From assembly GCF_034355335.1 (NCBI RefSeq), contig NZ_CP136422.1, positions 5,802,501-5,866,500 on the forward strand: a DNA stretch of 64,000 bases, read 5' to 3'. The translations under genes were made by a program, and so were the position numbers. Positions 26,751-36,129 of this stretch are shown here, piece after piece (position 1 is the stretch's first letter; the number at the start of each line of letters is the position of its first letter). A model generated the notes under the pieces. It saw nothing but the letters and a program-made list of their open reading frames with translations, searched no databases and had not been told where the DNA came from. Source of the DNA: Blautia coccoides. GTDB lineage: Bacteria; Bacillota; Clostridia; Lachnospirales; Lachnospiraceae.

Positions 26751-27662
26751 TCAATCTCCATTCTCGTAAACGACCCATTTCTTCTGGGATTTAAACACAA
26801 TAAGCGTGAGAACCGCAATGATGATAAAGAAAATCCAAGACATAGCAGCCGAATATCCCATCCGTGACTGTTTAAATGCCGTCCTGTATACCATCAGGGA
26901 ATAGAAGAAGGTGGCATTTGCCGGCCCTCCGTCTGTCATAATGTACGCCTGTGTGAATATCTGCATGGAATTGATGATCGCCATTACAAAGTTGTAGAAA
27001 ATGATAGGTGTCATCATAGGAACCGTTATGTGAAAGAACCTGGCAACGGCACCTGCCCCGTCAATCTCCGCCGCCTCATACAACTGCCGGGACACGCCCT
27101 GCAGACCTGCCAGATATATGACCACTGTATTTCCCGCTGCCCAGAGTGCCATCACCGCAAGGGAAGGCACCGCGCCGCCCTCACTGAATATGAAATTCTG
27201 TGTGTGAAGGCCCAGTGCCTTCAGGATACTGTTGAGCAGTCCGTACATGGGATTATAGATGTACATCCACACAGCCGCGCTGGCAACAATAGGAACTATG
27301 GATGGTACATAAAATATGGCTCTGAATATGGAAATCCCTTTCACCTTTGTGTTCAGCAGCATGGCGATCAACAGCGGAATGCAGGTGATCAGAGGTACAC
27401 TTAAAAGAGTGTAATATAACGTAACCTTCAAAGATTTAAAAAACAGGGGATCATGAAACAGCGCCTTATAATTGTCAAGCCCTATGAATTCTTTTGCGGA
27501 GATCACATCCCATTTTGTAAAACTGATACCCAGACTGAACAGCATGGGACCAAAGCTGAAACAGATGAGGCCTATGATGGCCGGAGCGATAAAGAAATAT
27601 CCCCATTTCAACTGACTTTTTTCTTTTATATTCATTTTTGTTTTTGTAGCTTTTTTATTCAT
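26751..27662 (-). CDS. Sugar ABC transporter permease (MalF type)
   Basis: 303 residues, six TM helices, EAA loop LYEAAEIDGAGAVARFFHITVP. CUT1 family; pairs with the next gene. ATG at 27662 follows CAGGAGGAAG. Confidence 0.93.
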   Translation of the reverse strand: MNKKATKTKMNIKEKSQLKWGYFFIAPAIIGLICFSFGPMLFSLGISFTKWDVISAKEFIGLDNYKALFHDPLFFKSLKVTLYYTLLSVPLITCIPLLIAMLLNTKVKGISIFRAIFYVPSIVPIVASAAVWMYIYNPMYGLLNSILKALGLHTQNFIFSEGGAVPSLAVMALWAAGNTVVIYLAGLQGVSRQLYEAAEIDGAGAVARFFHITVPMMTPIIFYNFVMAIINSMQIFTQAYIMTDGGPANATFFYSLMVYRTAFKQSRMGYSAAMSWIFFIIIAVLTLIVFKSQKKWVVYENGD

Positions 27663-27739
27663 ATCTTCCTCCTGACACGGTCTGTCCTCTTTTCAGAAAT
27701 GTCTCAGGAACCTGCGTTCCTGAGACACAAAGGCTCATG

Positions 27740-29143
27740 TCAATTCCATGTTCCCTGCAGTTCTGAGGACACATCCAGAGAACCAAGGGCATCTGCTGCT
27801 GTCTGTTCTCCCAGCCATACATTGTCCAGGATAGGAATGATAGTATTGTCTACAATAACCGGGAAATTCTTGAGGGTTATATTCTCTCCCACACGTGTAT
27901 TTTCCTGGTTCAGGATATTTTTAAATGCTTCACAATTGCTGCTCTCGTCTATATTGGTATAAGTGGACATCCATGCCTTTTCATTCTCTCCGCCGTCAAA
28001 GACGTCCAATGTATGGGGAAGTCCGCCCAGTGCCACCTGGTTCTCATTTGCCGCGTTGACTGCCTCATTAAAGTCAGTATAGTACCGGTAAAAATCAAAG
28101 GCCTCCTCATTTTCGGCATTCTTTGGTGACATACAGATACCTGCTGTCCAGCTCATATTTGCCGCCTGGCTAAAGGCCGGGATCTGTGCCACGCCCACGT
28201 CAAAGCCTTCATTTGAATAGTTGCTCAATGCCCAGGAACCGTCGATCAGCATGGCAACCTGACCATTCATAAGCATGGTACTCTTATCTGCAAACGCGCC
28301 TTTGGCCATTCCCACAGAAGGTGCGCAATTTTCTTTCAAAGACAGATCTGCGATCCCCTGGATCACCTGCAGCCCTTTCTCGGAATTGATCTCCAACTTG
28401 GTTCCGTCTTCGCTGGCGATTCCAACACCATTGGTATATAAAAGGGGTGTAAATATAACCCAGTCTGTAGGCATCATAGTGCCATACACGCTGACATTGT
28501 CCGTGTCAAACCCATCTTCACCAGGATGCTTTCCACTGCCGTCTGTTGTGAGTTTTTTTGCATTTTCCACAAATTCTGTCCAGGTCCAGGGGTTGTCCGC
28601 GTCTGTTGTGGGGAATTCCACGCCTGCCTCTTTCAGAAGATCCTTGTTATAATACAGGGCGATCGTCGCCACATTGCAGCCGCTGCCCCAAATATTTTCT
28701 CCGCTCCTAAAAACAGTGGATTCCAGCATGATGTCTTCCGGTTTTACTCCCGCTTTCTCATATAAAGGCGCCAGATCCAGAAGCGCCCCCTTGGACCCCC
28801 ACTCCAGCACGCTTCCCTCAGGCATCTTGAACACATCCGGGAGACTGTCCGCTGCAGCCATGGTATTCATTTTGCTCAGATATTCATTATAGGGAATGAA
28901 GTTTTCCTCTATATCTATATCCGGATGTTCCTTCTCATACTGGGCTACCACTGCCTTGTCAAAGTCCTGTTCCGCGCTCTCGGACCAGGAATAAAAGCTC
29001 ACTACTTTTTTGCCGCCCGCTGACGCTTCTTTCTTACTGTCTGCTCCTGAATTTCCGGACCCCGAATCCGGCGCACTGCCGCATCCTGCCAATGAACAAA
29101 CCATACAGGTGCCCAGTATAACGGCTAAACTCTTCTTAAACAT
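27740..29143 (-). CDS. Sugar ABC transporter binding lipoprotein of the GH63 operon
   Basis: 467 residues. Lipoprotein signal with CSLAGCGS, Ser/Gly-rich spacer, family 1 solute-binding fold (KKVVSFYSWSESAEQDF, PDVFKMPEGSVLEWG, ATIALYYNKDLLKEAG, QVAMLIDGSWALSNY). ATG at 29143 follows GAAGGAGG. Delivers the ligand to the two permeases downstream. Confidence 0.92.
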   Translation of the reverse strand: MFKKSLAVILGTCMVCSLAGCGSAPDSGSGNSGADSKKEASAGGKKVVSFYSWSESAEQDFDKAVVAQYEKEHPDIDIEENFIPYNEYLSKMNTMAAADSLPDVFKMPEGSVLEWGSKGALLDLAPLYEKAGVKPEDIMLESTVFRSGENIWGSGCNVATIALYYNKDLLKEAGVEFPTTDADNPWTWTEFVENAKKLTTDGSGKHPGEDGFDTDNVSVYGTMMPTDWVIFTPLLYTNGVGIASEDGTKLEINSEKGLQVIQGIADLSLKENCAPSVGMAKGAFADKSTMLMNGQVAMLIDGSWALSNYSNEGFDVGVAQIPAFSQAANMSWTAGICMSPKNAENEEAFDFYRYYTDFNEAVNAANENQVALGGLPHTLDVFDGGENEKAWMSTYTNIDESSNCEAFKNILNQENTRVGENITLKNFPVIVDNTIIPILDNVWLGEQTAADALGSLDVSSELQGTWN

Positions 29144-29235
29144 TTTGTTTCCTCCTTCTTATTACTGTTCCTCTGTTTGATAAGTTCATTTTATAAAAAC
29201 AGGCTTTTCCAAACTAGTACATTTCCTTCCAATAA

Positions 29236-30699
29236 CTAGCACAAATCCACCCTCTGCCTGTTTCTATACTCCCTGGGGGATATACCGTACCGTTTTCTGA
29301 AGGTACGTGTAAAATAATTTGCATCGTTATATCCCACTTTACCGGCGATCTCCGTGACACTTTGTTCTGTGTTTCTCAGGTAATCCGCAGCCTTCTCCAT
29401 CCTGAAATTCTCCAGATACTGCATGGCTGTCATATTCTTCTTTTCTTTGAACTTCTTTGCAAGGTAGTTGGGTACCACAAAAAATTCATTTGCTACATCT
29501 GTGAGACTGATGTCCTCCGTATAATGTGTCTCCAGAAATCGGATCACCTGCTGCACAAGGCCGTCCTTTTCAGACTCTCCGGCTATCTTCTCGTGTATCA
29601 TCCTGATATAGCCCTTCACCTTATGGCGTATTTCCTCCTGATCTGCGCAGTTCATCAGGGAAAACGGATAAAGCTCTGTCTTGAGCTTTTCAGGGATCTC
29701 AAAATTGTGCTGGGTATATTTATTGGCAGTAAGGATCAAAACGGAATGGTAAAAGGATTTTAAAAGGCCCCTGTTGTCTCTGTGCGCAAAGATTTCATCA
29801 AAAGCGCTCTCCACCTCTTCCTCCCACTTTTCTTCTCTTGTATTCTCTATAGCCCTGTCAAGAACTTCCAGGTTCATCTCTCCGCCACGATCCGCAGGCC
29901 TGTCCGCCTCCATAATATGAAGGGCACCGGGGAAAAACCTGCCGAGCATGGCGTACTCCAGAGTATTTGCCATATCCGTCACTTTCATATCTCTACCCGT
30001 TTTATACGCCAGATATACCTCCTGATATTTTCCTGTCTCCTCCCACAGCGCGCAGATCTGCTTTTCATTCAGCCACACATCGGAACCCAGAAGCATGGCC
30101 AGATGCTCACTTCCGTGGAATCGGATATGATCCCAAGAATCATGGGAAATCTTCTCATGCAGAATTTCCCTCAGTCCCTCTGCGGCTTCCCTGATGCCCG
30201 CCAGAACATCCTCTCCATAAAACAAAAGGGCTGTCCCAGAAAACTTCTCCCGGCGCTCCATGTAGTCCTGAAAAAACTCCCACTGCCTTCCGTACTCCTC
30301 TATCTGCTTTTCCCTGAGCGCCTCAATATCCTCACACGCCTCCCTCAGGGTATCCATAAATTCCTGTTGGGAAATAGGCTTCATAATGTAATTCACAACA
30401 CCTGTTTTTATGGCCTTTTTCATATAGGCAAAATCATCATAGCCGCTGACAATTATAAACTTTGTTATGCTGTTCTTATCCAGCGTTCGGACTCTCTCCA
30501 CAAAGTCCAGTCCGCTGCACAGAGGCATATTGATATCCACATAATAAATGTCCGGATTTACCTTTTCATACAGCTCATAGGCTTCCACTCCGTTCTTCGC
30601 CGTGCCTGCGATCTCCACATCCAGACCGGACTGTTCAATCCTGCGGCGTATGCTCTTCAATACATATTCTTCATCGTCGGCAATGCATATTTTAATCAT
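29236..30699 (-). CDS. YesN-family response regulator, full-length form
   Basis: 487 residues: receiver (1-120; CIADDEEYVLKS, phospho-Asp in DIYYVDINMPL, FIIVSGYDDF), a ~250-residue middle domain and two AraC helix-turn-helix units at the end (ISLTDVANEFFVVPNYLAKKF, YFTRTFRKRYGISPREYR in part). The frame opens at 30822, but GGGGGAGGAC precedes the ATG at 30699, where the receiver begins. Overlaps the kinase gene by 8 nt. Expected activator of the operon. Confidence 0.93.
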   Translation of the reverse strand: MIKICIADDEEYVLKSIRRRIEQSGLDVEIAGTAKNGVEAYELYEKVNPDIYYVDINMPLCSGLDFVERVRTLDKNSITKFIIVSGYDDFAYMKKAIKTGVVNYIMKPISQQEFMDTLREACEDIEALREKQIEEYGRQWEFFQDYMERREKFSGTALLFYGEDVLAGIREAAEGLREILHEKISHDSWDHIRFHGSEHLAMLLGSDVWLNEKQICALWEETGKYQEVYLAYKTGRDMKVTDMANTLEYAMLGRFFPGALHIMEADRPADRGGEMNLEVLDRAIENTREEKWEEEVESAFDEIFAHRDNRGLLKSFYHSVLILTANKYTQHNFEIPEKLKTELYPFSLMNCADQEEIRHKVKGYIRMIHEKIAGESEKDGLVQQVIRFLETHYTEDISLTDVANEFFVVPNYLAKKFKEKKNMTAMQYLENFRMEKAADYLRNTEQSVTEIAGKVGYNDANYFTRTFRKRYGISPREYRNRQRVDLC

Positions 30700-32434
30700 G
30701 TTCGTCCTCCCCCGGCAGTACCATCTGTATTCTTGTCCCCGCGTTTTCTTTAGATATGATCTGGAAGTCCATGGCGTCTCCATACTCCAGGTACAGCCTG
30801 TGGAACACATTCCAGATACCAATGTGCGCGGATGATTCTTTTCTCTGGTTTGGGTTATCCCTGATATCCTGCAGTTCCTTTACAAGGCTGATGTATTTTT
30901 CCCTGGAAATTCCTCTGCCGTTGTCCATAATGGAAATGCACATCTTCCCGTCTTGGTTCTCAATAGATATAGATATACAGCATTCCTCTGTCTTCTGTGC
31001 AAATCCATGTCTGATACAGTTTTCCACCAGTGGCTGCAGGACTGCCTTGAGTATCTTTTTCTTCTCCACCTCCTCCTCTGTCTGGCAGAAGACAGACAGT
31101 CCGGGGATTTTATACTTCATGATAAGGAGGTACTGGCGAAAGTAGGCCATCTCCTCCTTCACACTGATCCATTTTTCCTGCTTCAGATTATAGTGGAACA
31201 TACTTCCCAGATTCTCGCAGATACTCACCGCTGACTCTTCCTCGTGGCTCAATATAAGACCGTTTATGATCTCCAGTGTATTATATAAAAAGTGAGGATT
31301 TATCTGCTGCAGCAGCATCTGGTATTCTGTTTCTTTCTGGAGAGTGCTGATCACTCTGTTCTTTTCTATCAGGTCACAGATAGAACAGGACATCTCATTA
31401 AATCCGTCTATCAGTTCTCCGATCTCGTCATGGTAATGGTTTTCCATGGTGATACCCATCTGGTTGTTGCGGATTTTTGTCATGGCATGCCTGCATTCCA
31501 GAATAGGCACTGTCAGGTATCTGGAGAACATGACGGATGCCAGTAAAAAGAACACTGCTGCCAGCAGAAGAGCTGCTCCAAAACCCAGCCAGATGTTCCT
31601 GCTGTCCACAGCAAGACCTGATGTGTCCAGGATCACCTCCGCTGTCCAGAATTCCCCTCCTATATCAATCTCCGCTGTTCTTTTGCTGTAATAGGAAGGC
31701 CTTTTCTCTATCTCTTCTGATATCTTTTCAGGCAGACTGGAGGCTATGACTTTTCCACTGCTGTTTTTTATAGTCATGTATTCACCCTTTGCCCCCATAT
31801 CTGTAAAACGCAGAATGTTCTGCACAGGCAGCGTGACAGCCAGGATACCTTCCTGTTCAAGAGAATACTGGTTGTTGATGGGATAATAGATGTTCATATA
31901 CCACCCCTGGCCCTTTGTATACAGTCCTTTCCCCTCTCCTTCCTCAATGTATTTTCCATTGTAGAGGAATACAGGGTACCAGCTCTTTCTTTCCAGGTGT
32001 ACAGAGTAATCCAGATGAAAAGGTGATGTCCCCTGAAGGCGTTCTCCGCTGTCCATGATGGCAGCCAGACGGACCCCCTCATTCATCCCTGATATGGTTC
32101 CCAGAAAATATTCGATATTTTCAGAGACCTCCTGCATGGTGCGCGTGTCCAGACTTTTGGGCTGGAACAGGGTCTGCATCCAGGAAGAGAATCCTATGCT
32201 GTAGGCCAAACTTTCCAGGTTGTCAAAATAAGATTCCACCTCCTCTTTTTTCTGCGCCGTAAGGCTTTCCACAGCCTTTTTTGTGGTCTCTATCCTCATA
32301 TTTTCGTATATGGTAAAAAAAGTGGCACTGGACAAGACGACCACCACAGCGAAAAACATCATAGCCAGAGCCACTGTCTTTTGTCTCAGTCCCATATCCA
32401 TAATGCTGCGCCCCAATTTTTTTCTGCTCTTCAT
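30692..32434 (-). CDS. YesM-family sensor histidine kinase of the GH63 operon
   Basis: 580 residues. TM (~20-42), extracellular Cache-like sensor (~45-290), TM (~295-315), HAMP, His_kinase with phospho-acceptor in LLQQINPHFLYNTLE, HATPase_c with ENCIRHGFAQ, DNGRGIS and HIGIWNVFHRL. The frame runs back to 32560, but the promoter at 32490-32519 puts the transcript start after those codons, and TTGGGGGATG precedes the ATG at 32434. First gene of the operon. Confidence 0.9.
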   Translation of the reverse strand: MKSRKKLGRSIMDMGLRQKTVALAMMFFAVVVVLSSATFFTIYENMRIETTKKAVESLTAQKKEEVESYFDNLESLAYSIGFSSWMQTLFQPKSLDTRTMQEVSENIEYFLGTISGMNEGVRLAAIMDSGERLQGTSPFHLDYSVHLERKSWYPVFLYNGKYIEEGEGKGLYTKGQGWYMNIYYPINNQYSLEQEGILAVTLPVQNILRFTDMGAKGEYMTIKNSSGKVIASSLPEKISEEIEKRPSYYSKRTAEIDIGGEFWTAEVILDTSGLAVDSRNIWLGFGAALLLAAVFFLLASVMFSRYLTVPILECRHAMTKIRNNQMGITMENHYHDEIGELIDGFNEMSCSICDLIEKNRVISTLQKETEYQMLLQQINPHFLYNTLEIINGLILSHEEESAVSICENLGSMFHYNLKQEKWISVKEEMAYFRQYLLIMKYKIPGLSVFCQTEEEVEKKKILKAVLQPLVENCIRHGFAQKTEECCISISIENQDGKMCISIMDNGRGISREKYISLVKELQDIRDNPNQRKESSAHIGIWNVFHRLYLEYGDAMDFQIISKENAGTRIQMVLPGEDEHD

Positions 32435-32489
32435 AACATCCCCCAATCTTGGCTTGCGACCATATTCGTCATTATTCGACATAACATAA

Positions 32490-32519
32490 ATTATATAACC
32501 AAAGCTGTATTGTTTACAA
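32490..32519 (-). promoter_or_regulatory. Promoter of the kinase - GH63 operon
   Basis: Minus strand: -35 TTGTAA (32514-32519), 18-nt spacer, -10 TATAAT (32490-32495), ~55 nt before the ATG at 32434. Confidence 0.65.
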
Positions 32520-32531
32520 TCATAAAAAACA

Positions 32532-32557
32532 GGAGAAAGCAGTAAACTGCTTTCTCC
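32532..32557 (-). terminator. Terminator of the rubredoxin/glutamate-synthase-like gene
   Basis: Perfect 11-bp stem (32532-32542, 32547-32557) with a 4-nt loop, followed on the minus strand by TGTTTTTTATG. It separates this gene from the kinase operon. Confidence 0.9.
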
Positions 32558-32621
32558 CACTCTATATGTCTATATGGTTTTTCATTCTGTTTTTATAACA
32601 TTATTTATTCTGTAAAAGCTG

Positions 32622-34013
32622 TCAGGCGTGGGCAATATCCGTGTATTCTGAAATCTCACGGCTGATGGTACACAAGTCCTCCACATTCAGTTCATGTACA
32701 TCTCTGTGCCCTGTGATTCTGGCAAAGGTTCTCAGCTCCTCTTTGCTACAGTTCAGAAAATTTGCTGTCCTTTTCGCTGCCGCATCCACTTTCAGGCGCT
32801 GCCTGAGTTCCGGGTCCTGGGTTGCCGCACCTACGGGGCACTGGCCGGAACCGCAGATGCGGTACTGCTGACAGGCGGAAGCGATCAAGGCTGCTGAGGC
32901 AATGGCCACGGCGTCCGCGCCCATGGCAATGGCTTTTGCGAAATCCGAGGACACTCGCAGACCGCCGGTGATGACAAGATCGATCTCAGCACCCACACTG
33001 TCCAAATATTTTCTGGCTCTGTGAAGCGCATAGATCGTAGGCACACTGGTGGAGTCCCGCACCAATTTGGGGCTGGCCCCGGTAGCCCCTCCTCTGCCGT
33101 CAATTGTGATAAAATCAGGTGCTGCAAACACACAATATTCCAAATCCTTCTCTATTTTCCCCGCCGCGATCTTGATCCCTATGGGGCGCCCTCCAGAGGC
33201 CATTCTGAGCTGATCCACCAGCGCCTTTAAATCCTCTTTTGTATTCACGTCAGGGAATTTGGACGGACTGATGACATCCTGCCCCAGAGGTTTATTCCTG
33301 ATGGCCGCAATCTCAGGTGTCACCTTTTCACCAGGCAGATGGCCGCCCATTCCCGGCTTTGTACCCTGGCCGATTTTAATTTCTATGGCATCCGCTGTGG
33401 ACAGATTCTCAGGCGTAACACTGTAGTGGTTTGGAACATATTCAAATATGTACTTATATGCAGCCGCTTTTTCCTCAGGCAGAATACCTCCCTCTCCGCT
33501 GCACATGGCAGTCCCGGCCATGGCGCTGCCCTTTGCCAGAGATGTCTTCATCTCCTTTGACATAGCCCCGAAGGACATATGGGATATGTAGACCGGCATA
33601 TCCAGAACCATTGGCTTCTTGGCATGCTTACCAATGACTGTAGTGGTGTTCACCGGTTCGTTCTCCATAAGCGGCGGAGGATTGAGCTGGGCGCCCAGTA
33701 TCAGGATATCATCCCAATTGGGCATTTTCATCTGCGTGCCCATGGCTTCGATGATCGGTTTTCCGGTGACTGCCATCTGATGGATTTCTGCCATGTAGCG
33801 GCAGGAAGCATCACGGCGCACATATTCGGGGGGATAATCAAGGGGAGTGCCTTCATCCGGACTTTTTTGTGCCTGCACCTCCTCTTCCTCCTCTATGCGT
33901 ACAAATACGGAAGCCGGCTGCTTACATACAGGACACTGCTTTAAGTCCGTAAACTTTTTTTCCTCTGTCTCTTCAAAAATATACCCACATACACTGCATT
34001 TGAATTTTGCCAC
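32622..34013 (-). CDS. Rubredoxin-fused glutamate-synthase-like FMN protein
   Basis: 463 residues. N-terminal rubredoxin-type knuckles (CSVCGYIF and CPVCKQPA) bind one iron or zinc. The rest (~70-460) is the FMN-binding barrel of the glutamate synthase large subunit family: SHMSFGAMS, GEGG, GQGTKPGMGGHLPG, IDGRGGATGASP, DLVITGGLRV and the Cys-bearing CGSGQCPVG region of the 3Fe-4S site. There is no glutamine amidotransferase domain, so it is not an ordinary GltB; the acceptor reaction is unknown. I start at the GTG 34013, seven nt after CAAAGGAGGA; the longer frame to 34115 begins with TTG and has no such site. Confidence 0.85.
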   Translation of the reverse strand: MAKFKCSVCGYIFEETEEKKFTDLKQCPVCKQPASVFVRIEEEEEVQAQKSPDEGTPLDYPPEYVRRDASCRYMAEIHQMAVTGKPIIEAMGTQMKMPNWDDILILGAQLNPPPLMENEPVNTTTVIGKHAKKPMVLDMPVYISHMSFGAMSKEMKTSLAKGSAMAGTAMCSGEGGILPEEKAAAYKYIFEYVPNHYSVTPENLSTADAIEIKIGQGTKPGMGGHLPGEKVTPEIAAIRNKPLGQDVISPSKFPDVNTKEDLKALVDQLRMASGGRPIGIKIAAGKIEKDLEYCVFAAPDFITIDGRGGATGASPKLVRDSTSVPTIYALHRARKYLDSVGAEIDLVITGGLRVSSDFAKAIAMGADAVAIASAALIASACQQYRICGSGQCPVGAATQDPELRQRLKVDAAAKRTANFLNCSKEELRTFARITGHRDVHELNVEDLCTISREISEYTDIAHA

Positions 34014-34203
34014 ACTTACATCCTCCTTTGTCCCTGCGGTCTGACAGGCATAAAGCTGCAGTCCGCCTATGATAAATTCATCGTATCTGTTCAGTACCTT
34101 TACAGTTATAGGCAAAAAGCCTTCTTACGGCCAGCGCGCAGTAAATGCGCAGACCCACTGAATCCTTATAATTTATCTTACCACAGCGGACTGCAGAATA
34201 CTA

Positions 34204-35430
34204 CTAATTATCCCCCTGCTCGTTTTTTTTCATATCTTTTACTGTTCTTCCCTGGGTATCAGAAAATGATTCTTCCTCTCTCATTCCGTTATAGATAATT
34301 TCACCATCTATAATGGTATAAAGCGTCTTTGTAAAAATCTCCATAGGATTTCCTGTGAAAATGGCAATATCTGCGTCTTTTCCGGCTTCCAGACTTCCCA
34401 CCCTCTGTTCTACACGGCATATTTTTGCGGGATTAATGGTGATGGCTTTCAGGCCTTCCTCCATAGGCAGCCCTTCTTTCACGGCAAGGCCTGCGCACAG
34501 GGGCAGATATTGGATCAGTGCCACCGGATGATCTGTGGTCACGGCAATGAGCACGCCTGCCTCCGCCAATATTTTATTAGTCTTAAAACTCATATTCTGC
34601 ACTTCCAATTTGGAACGTGAAGTCAAGTCCGTGCCCACGATCACAGGAAATCCTGATTTTTTCACCTCATCCACCACCAGATGGGCTTCTGTGCCGTGAT
34701 CTATGGTGATATCTATGTTAAATTCCTTTGCAATACGGATCGCGGTCAGAATATCATCTGCCCTGTGCGCATGTACCTTCAATGGGATCACCTTCTGAAG
34801 AACCGGCATCCACGGTTCTATATCAAAATCTTCCCTGTCCAGTCTGCCCCGCTCCTTGTCCTTCCTGTACTGTACAGCCTCCGTCAGTGTTCTGCGCAAA
34901 AGCGCTGCCGCTCCCATTCTGGTAGAGGGACATTTTCCCTGGTCCCCATAAACGGTTTTGGGATTTTCCCCCAGCGCTGCCTTCATAGCTGCCGGATCAA
35001 GGAGGGCCATATTGTCCACGCACCGCCCCTGCGTCTTCATAAAGACAAACTGTCCTCCCACTACATTGGCACTTCCCGGTCCGGTCATGACAGAAGTGAT
35101 CCCTGCTTTGATGGCGTCATGGAATGCCGGGTCCATGGCATTCACAGCGTCAATTGCCCGCAGAGCCGGTGTCACAGGACTGGTCTGCTCATTACAGTCA
35201 TCCCCGATAGCCCCCCACTTCTCCTCCGAAATCCCGATATGGGCATGAGCTTCGATCAGCCCGGGCATCACCCAGGCACCGTCCACATCCAGAACTTCTT
35301 CTCCCTTATGTCTCCTGTCCAGGGAAGACATTGTTCCCACCTCTGTAATAACCTCGCCTTCGGTTCTTACATATCCGCAGTCTACCGGTTTTCCGGTCAT
35401 TGTAAATATTTTTCCATTTATGATCAGCAT
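34204..35430 (-). CDS. Metal-dependent amidohydrolase
   Basis: 408 residues of the amidohydrolase (PF01979) fold. Metal ligands: HAHIG (~60), His in PLKVHAHRADD, His in TIDHGTEAHL, and the Asp of TTDHPVALIQYLPLC. Close in pattern to imidazolonepropionase/dihydroorotase-like deacetylases and deaminases acting on cyclic amide or amidine substrates; substrate unknown. No signal peptide. ATG at 35430 follows AAAGGAGG, which is part of a hairpin (35437-35482). Follows the ECF S-component by 160 nt. Confidence 0.85.
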   Translation of the reverse strand: MLIINGKIFTMTGKPVDCGYVRTEGEVITEVGTMSSLDRRHKGEEVLDVDGAWVMPGLIEAHAHIGISEEKWGAIGDDCNEQTSPVTPALRAIDAVNAMDPAFHDAIKAGITSVMTGPGSANVVGGQFVFMKTQGRCVDNMALLDPAAMKAALGENPKTVYGDQGKCPSTRMGAAALLRRTLTEAVQYRKDKERGRLDREDFDIEPWMPVLQKVIPLKVHAHRADDILTAIRIAKEFNIDITIDHGTEAHLVVDEVKKSGFPVIVGTDLTSRSKLEVQNMSFKTNKILAEAGVLIAVTTDHPVALIQYLPLCAGLAVKEGLPMEEGLKAITINPAKICRVEQRVGSLEAGKDADIAIFTGNPMEIFTKTLYTIIDGEIIYNGMREEESFSDTQGRTVKDMKKNEQGDN

Positions 35431-35436
35431 AAAACA

Positions 35437-35482
35437 GCCTCCTTTACAGATACCTGATTTCTTTAGTATCCGCAAAGGAGGC
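35437..35482 (-). promoter_or_regulatory. Hairpin that hides the amidohydrolase ribosome binding site
   Basis: GCCTCCTTT at 35437-35445 and AAAGGAGGC at 35474-35482 pair perfectly; GATA/TATC (35449-35452, 35467-35470) extends the stem. In the minus-strand transcript the second arm carries the AAAGGAGG Shine-Dalgarno of the next gene. It could gate translation, or act as a weak terminator after the ECF gene (GGAGGC then TGTTTT). Confidence 0.6.
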
Positions 35483-35589
35483 TTTTCGTATTCCCCCAAG
35501 TTCCTGCAAGGTATGTGGTAAAATAGTATTAAGGCAAAATGAATCCGGAATTTGGTGTTCACGAATCTGTCAGCAGCCCTCGGCATCCT

Positions 35590-36108
35590 CTAATGGATCT
35601 GAGGACTTGAGTGTACACTGACCTGCCGGCTGTTTTCAAGCTTCTTCAAAATATAATACAGCGGCTTGTATAATACCAGACAGACCACTACATTGCCGAC
35701 ACAGTGCAGCACGTCAAAATGCAGACCTGAGATCCAATAGGCCAGACCGCCGCCCACACCGCCTGACACAAAATAGGGCAGCGCACATAAAAAGCCAAAG
35801 GCCAGGCCATAGGCTCCTGAGATCATGCTCCACACAAGGGGTGACTCACTTCGCACCAACAGAACGATCAGTGCCAGGATGCTCCAGACATACAGGTAGT
35901 TAAACCACCAGAGGCCGAAGCCGTAAAACACACCTTCCAGCAGTGCAAACGCATAGATAATGAAGAAAACCTTTTTCCTATACACCTGTGTGTACAGGAT
36001 CACCAGCAATGTAACCACTTCAATATTAGGAAGAAATGCCATGCATACCTGTCCCAGAAACAGAATGGCTGTCAGCATTGCCATAATAACAAGAGACCTT
36101 GTTTTCAT
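35590..36108 (-). CDS. ECF transporter S-component, predicted corrinoid uptake
   Basis: 172 residues, about six TM helices, the fold of energy-coupling-factor substrate-binding subunits (SLVIMAMLTAILFLGQV start; ALLEGVFYGFGLWWFNYLYVW in part). It follows a DUF4430 protein and lies downstream of a cobalamin riboswitch, so cobalamin or a precursor is the likely cargo. The ECF A and T subunits must be shared from elsewhere. ATG at 36108 rather than the TTG at 36129 directly after the upstream stop; AAAGGA lies slightly far upstream. Confidence 0.82.
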   Translation of the reverse strand: MKTRSLVIMAMLTAILFLGQVCMAFLPNIEVVTLLVILYTQVYRKKVFFIIYAFALLEGVFYGFGLWWFNYLYVWSILALIVLLVRSESPLVWSMISGAYGLAFGFLCALPYFVSGGVGGGLAYWISGLHFDVLHCVGNVVVCLVLYKPLYYILKKLENSRQVSVHSSPQIH

Positions 36109-36129
36109 TGGTATATCGCATCCTTTCAA

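Noticed and set aside
29782..30753. 323-codon plus-strand open frame across the YesN gene
   Set aside because: Antisense to a clear response regulator; no motif or start signal.
32622..34013. Glutamate synthase large subunit gltB
   Set aside because: Lacks the glutamine amidotransferase and central domains and carries a rubredoxin module instead.
34014..34115. Longer N terminus of the rubredoxin/glutamate-synthase-like protein
   Set aside because: It would start at a TTG without a ribosome binding site; a strong CAAAGGAGGA lies before the GTG at 34013.
34113..34160. Terminator after the amidohydrolase
   Set aside because: Only short stems (GCGCA/TGCGC and AGGC/GCCT) without a proper T-run in the right place; not convincing enough to list.
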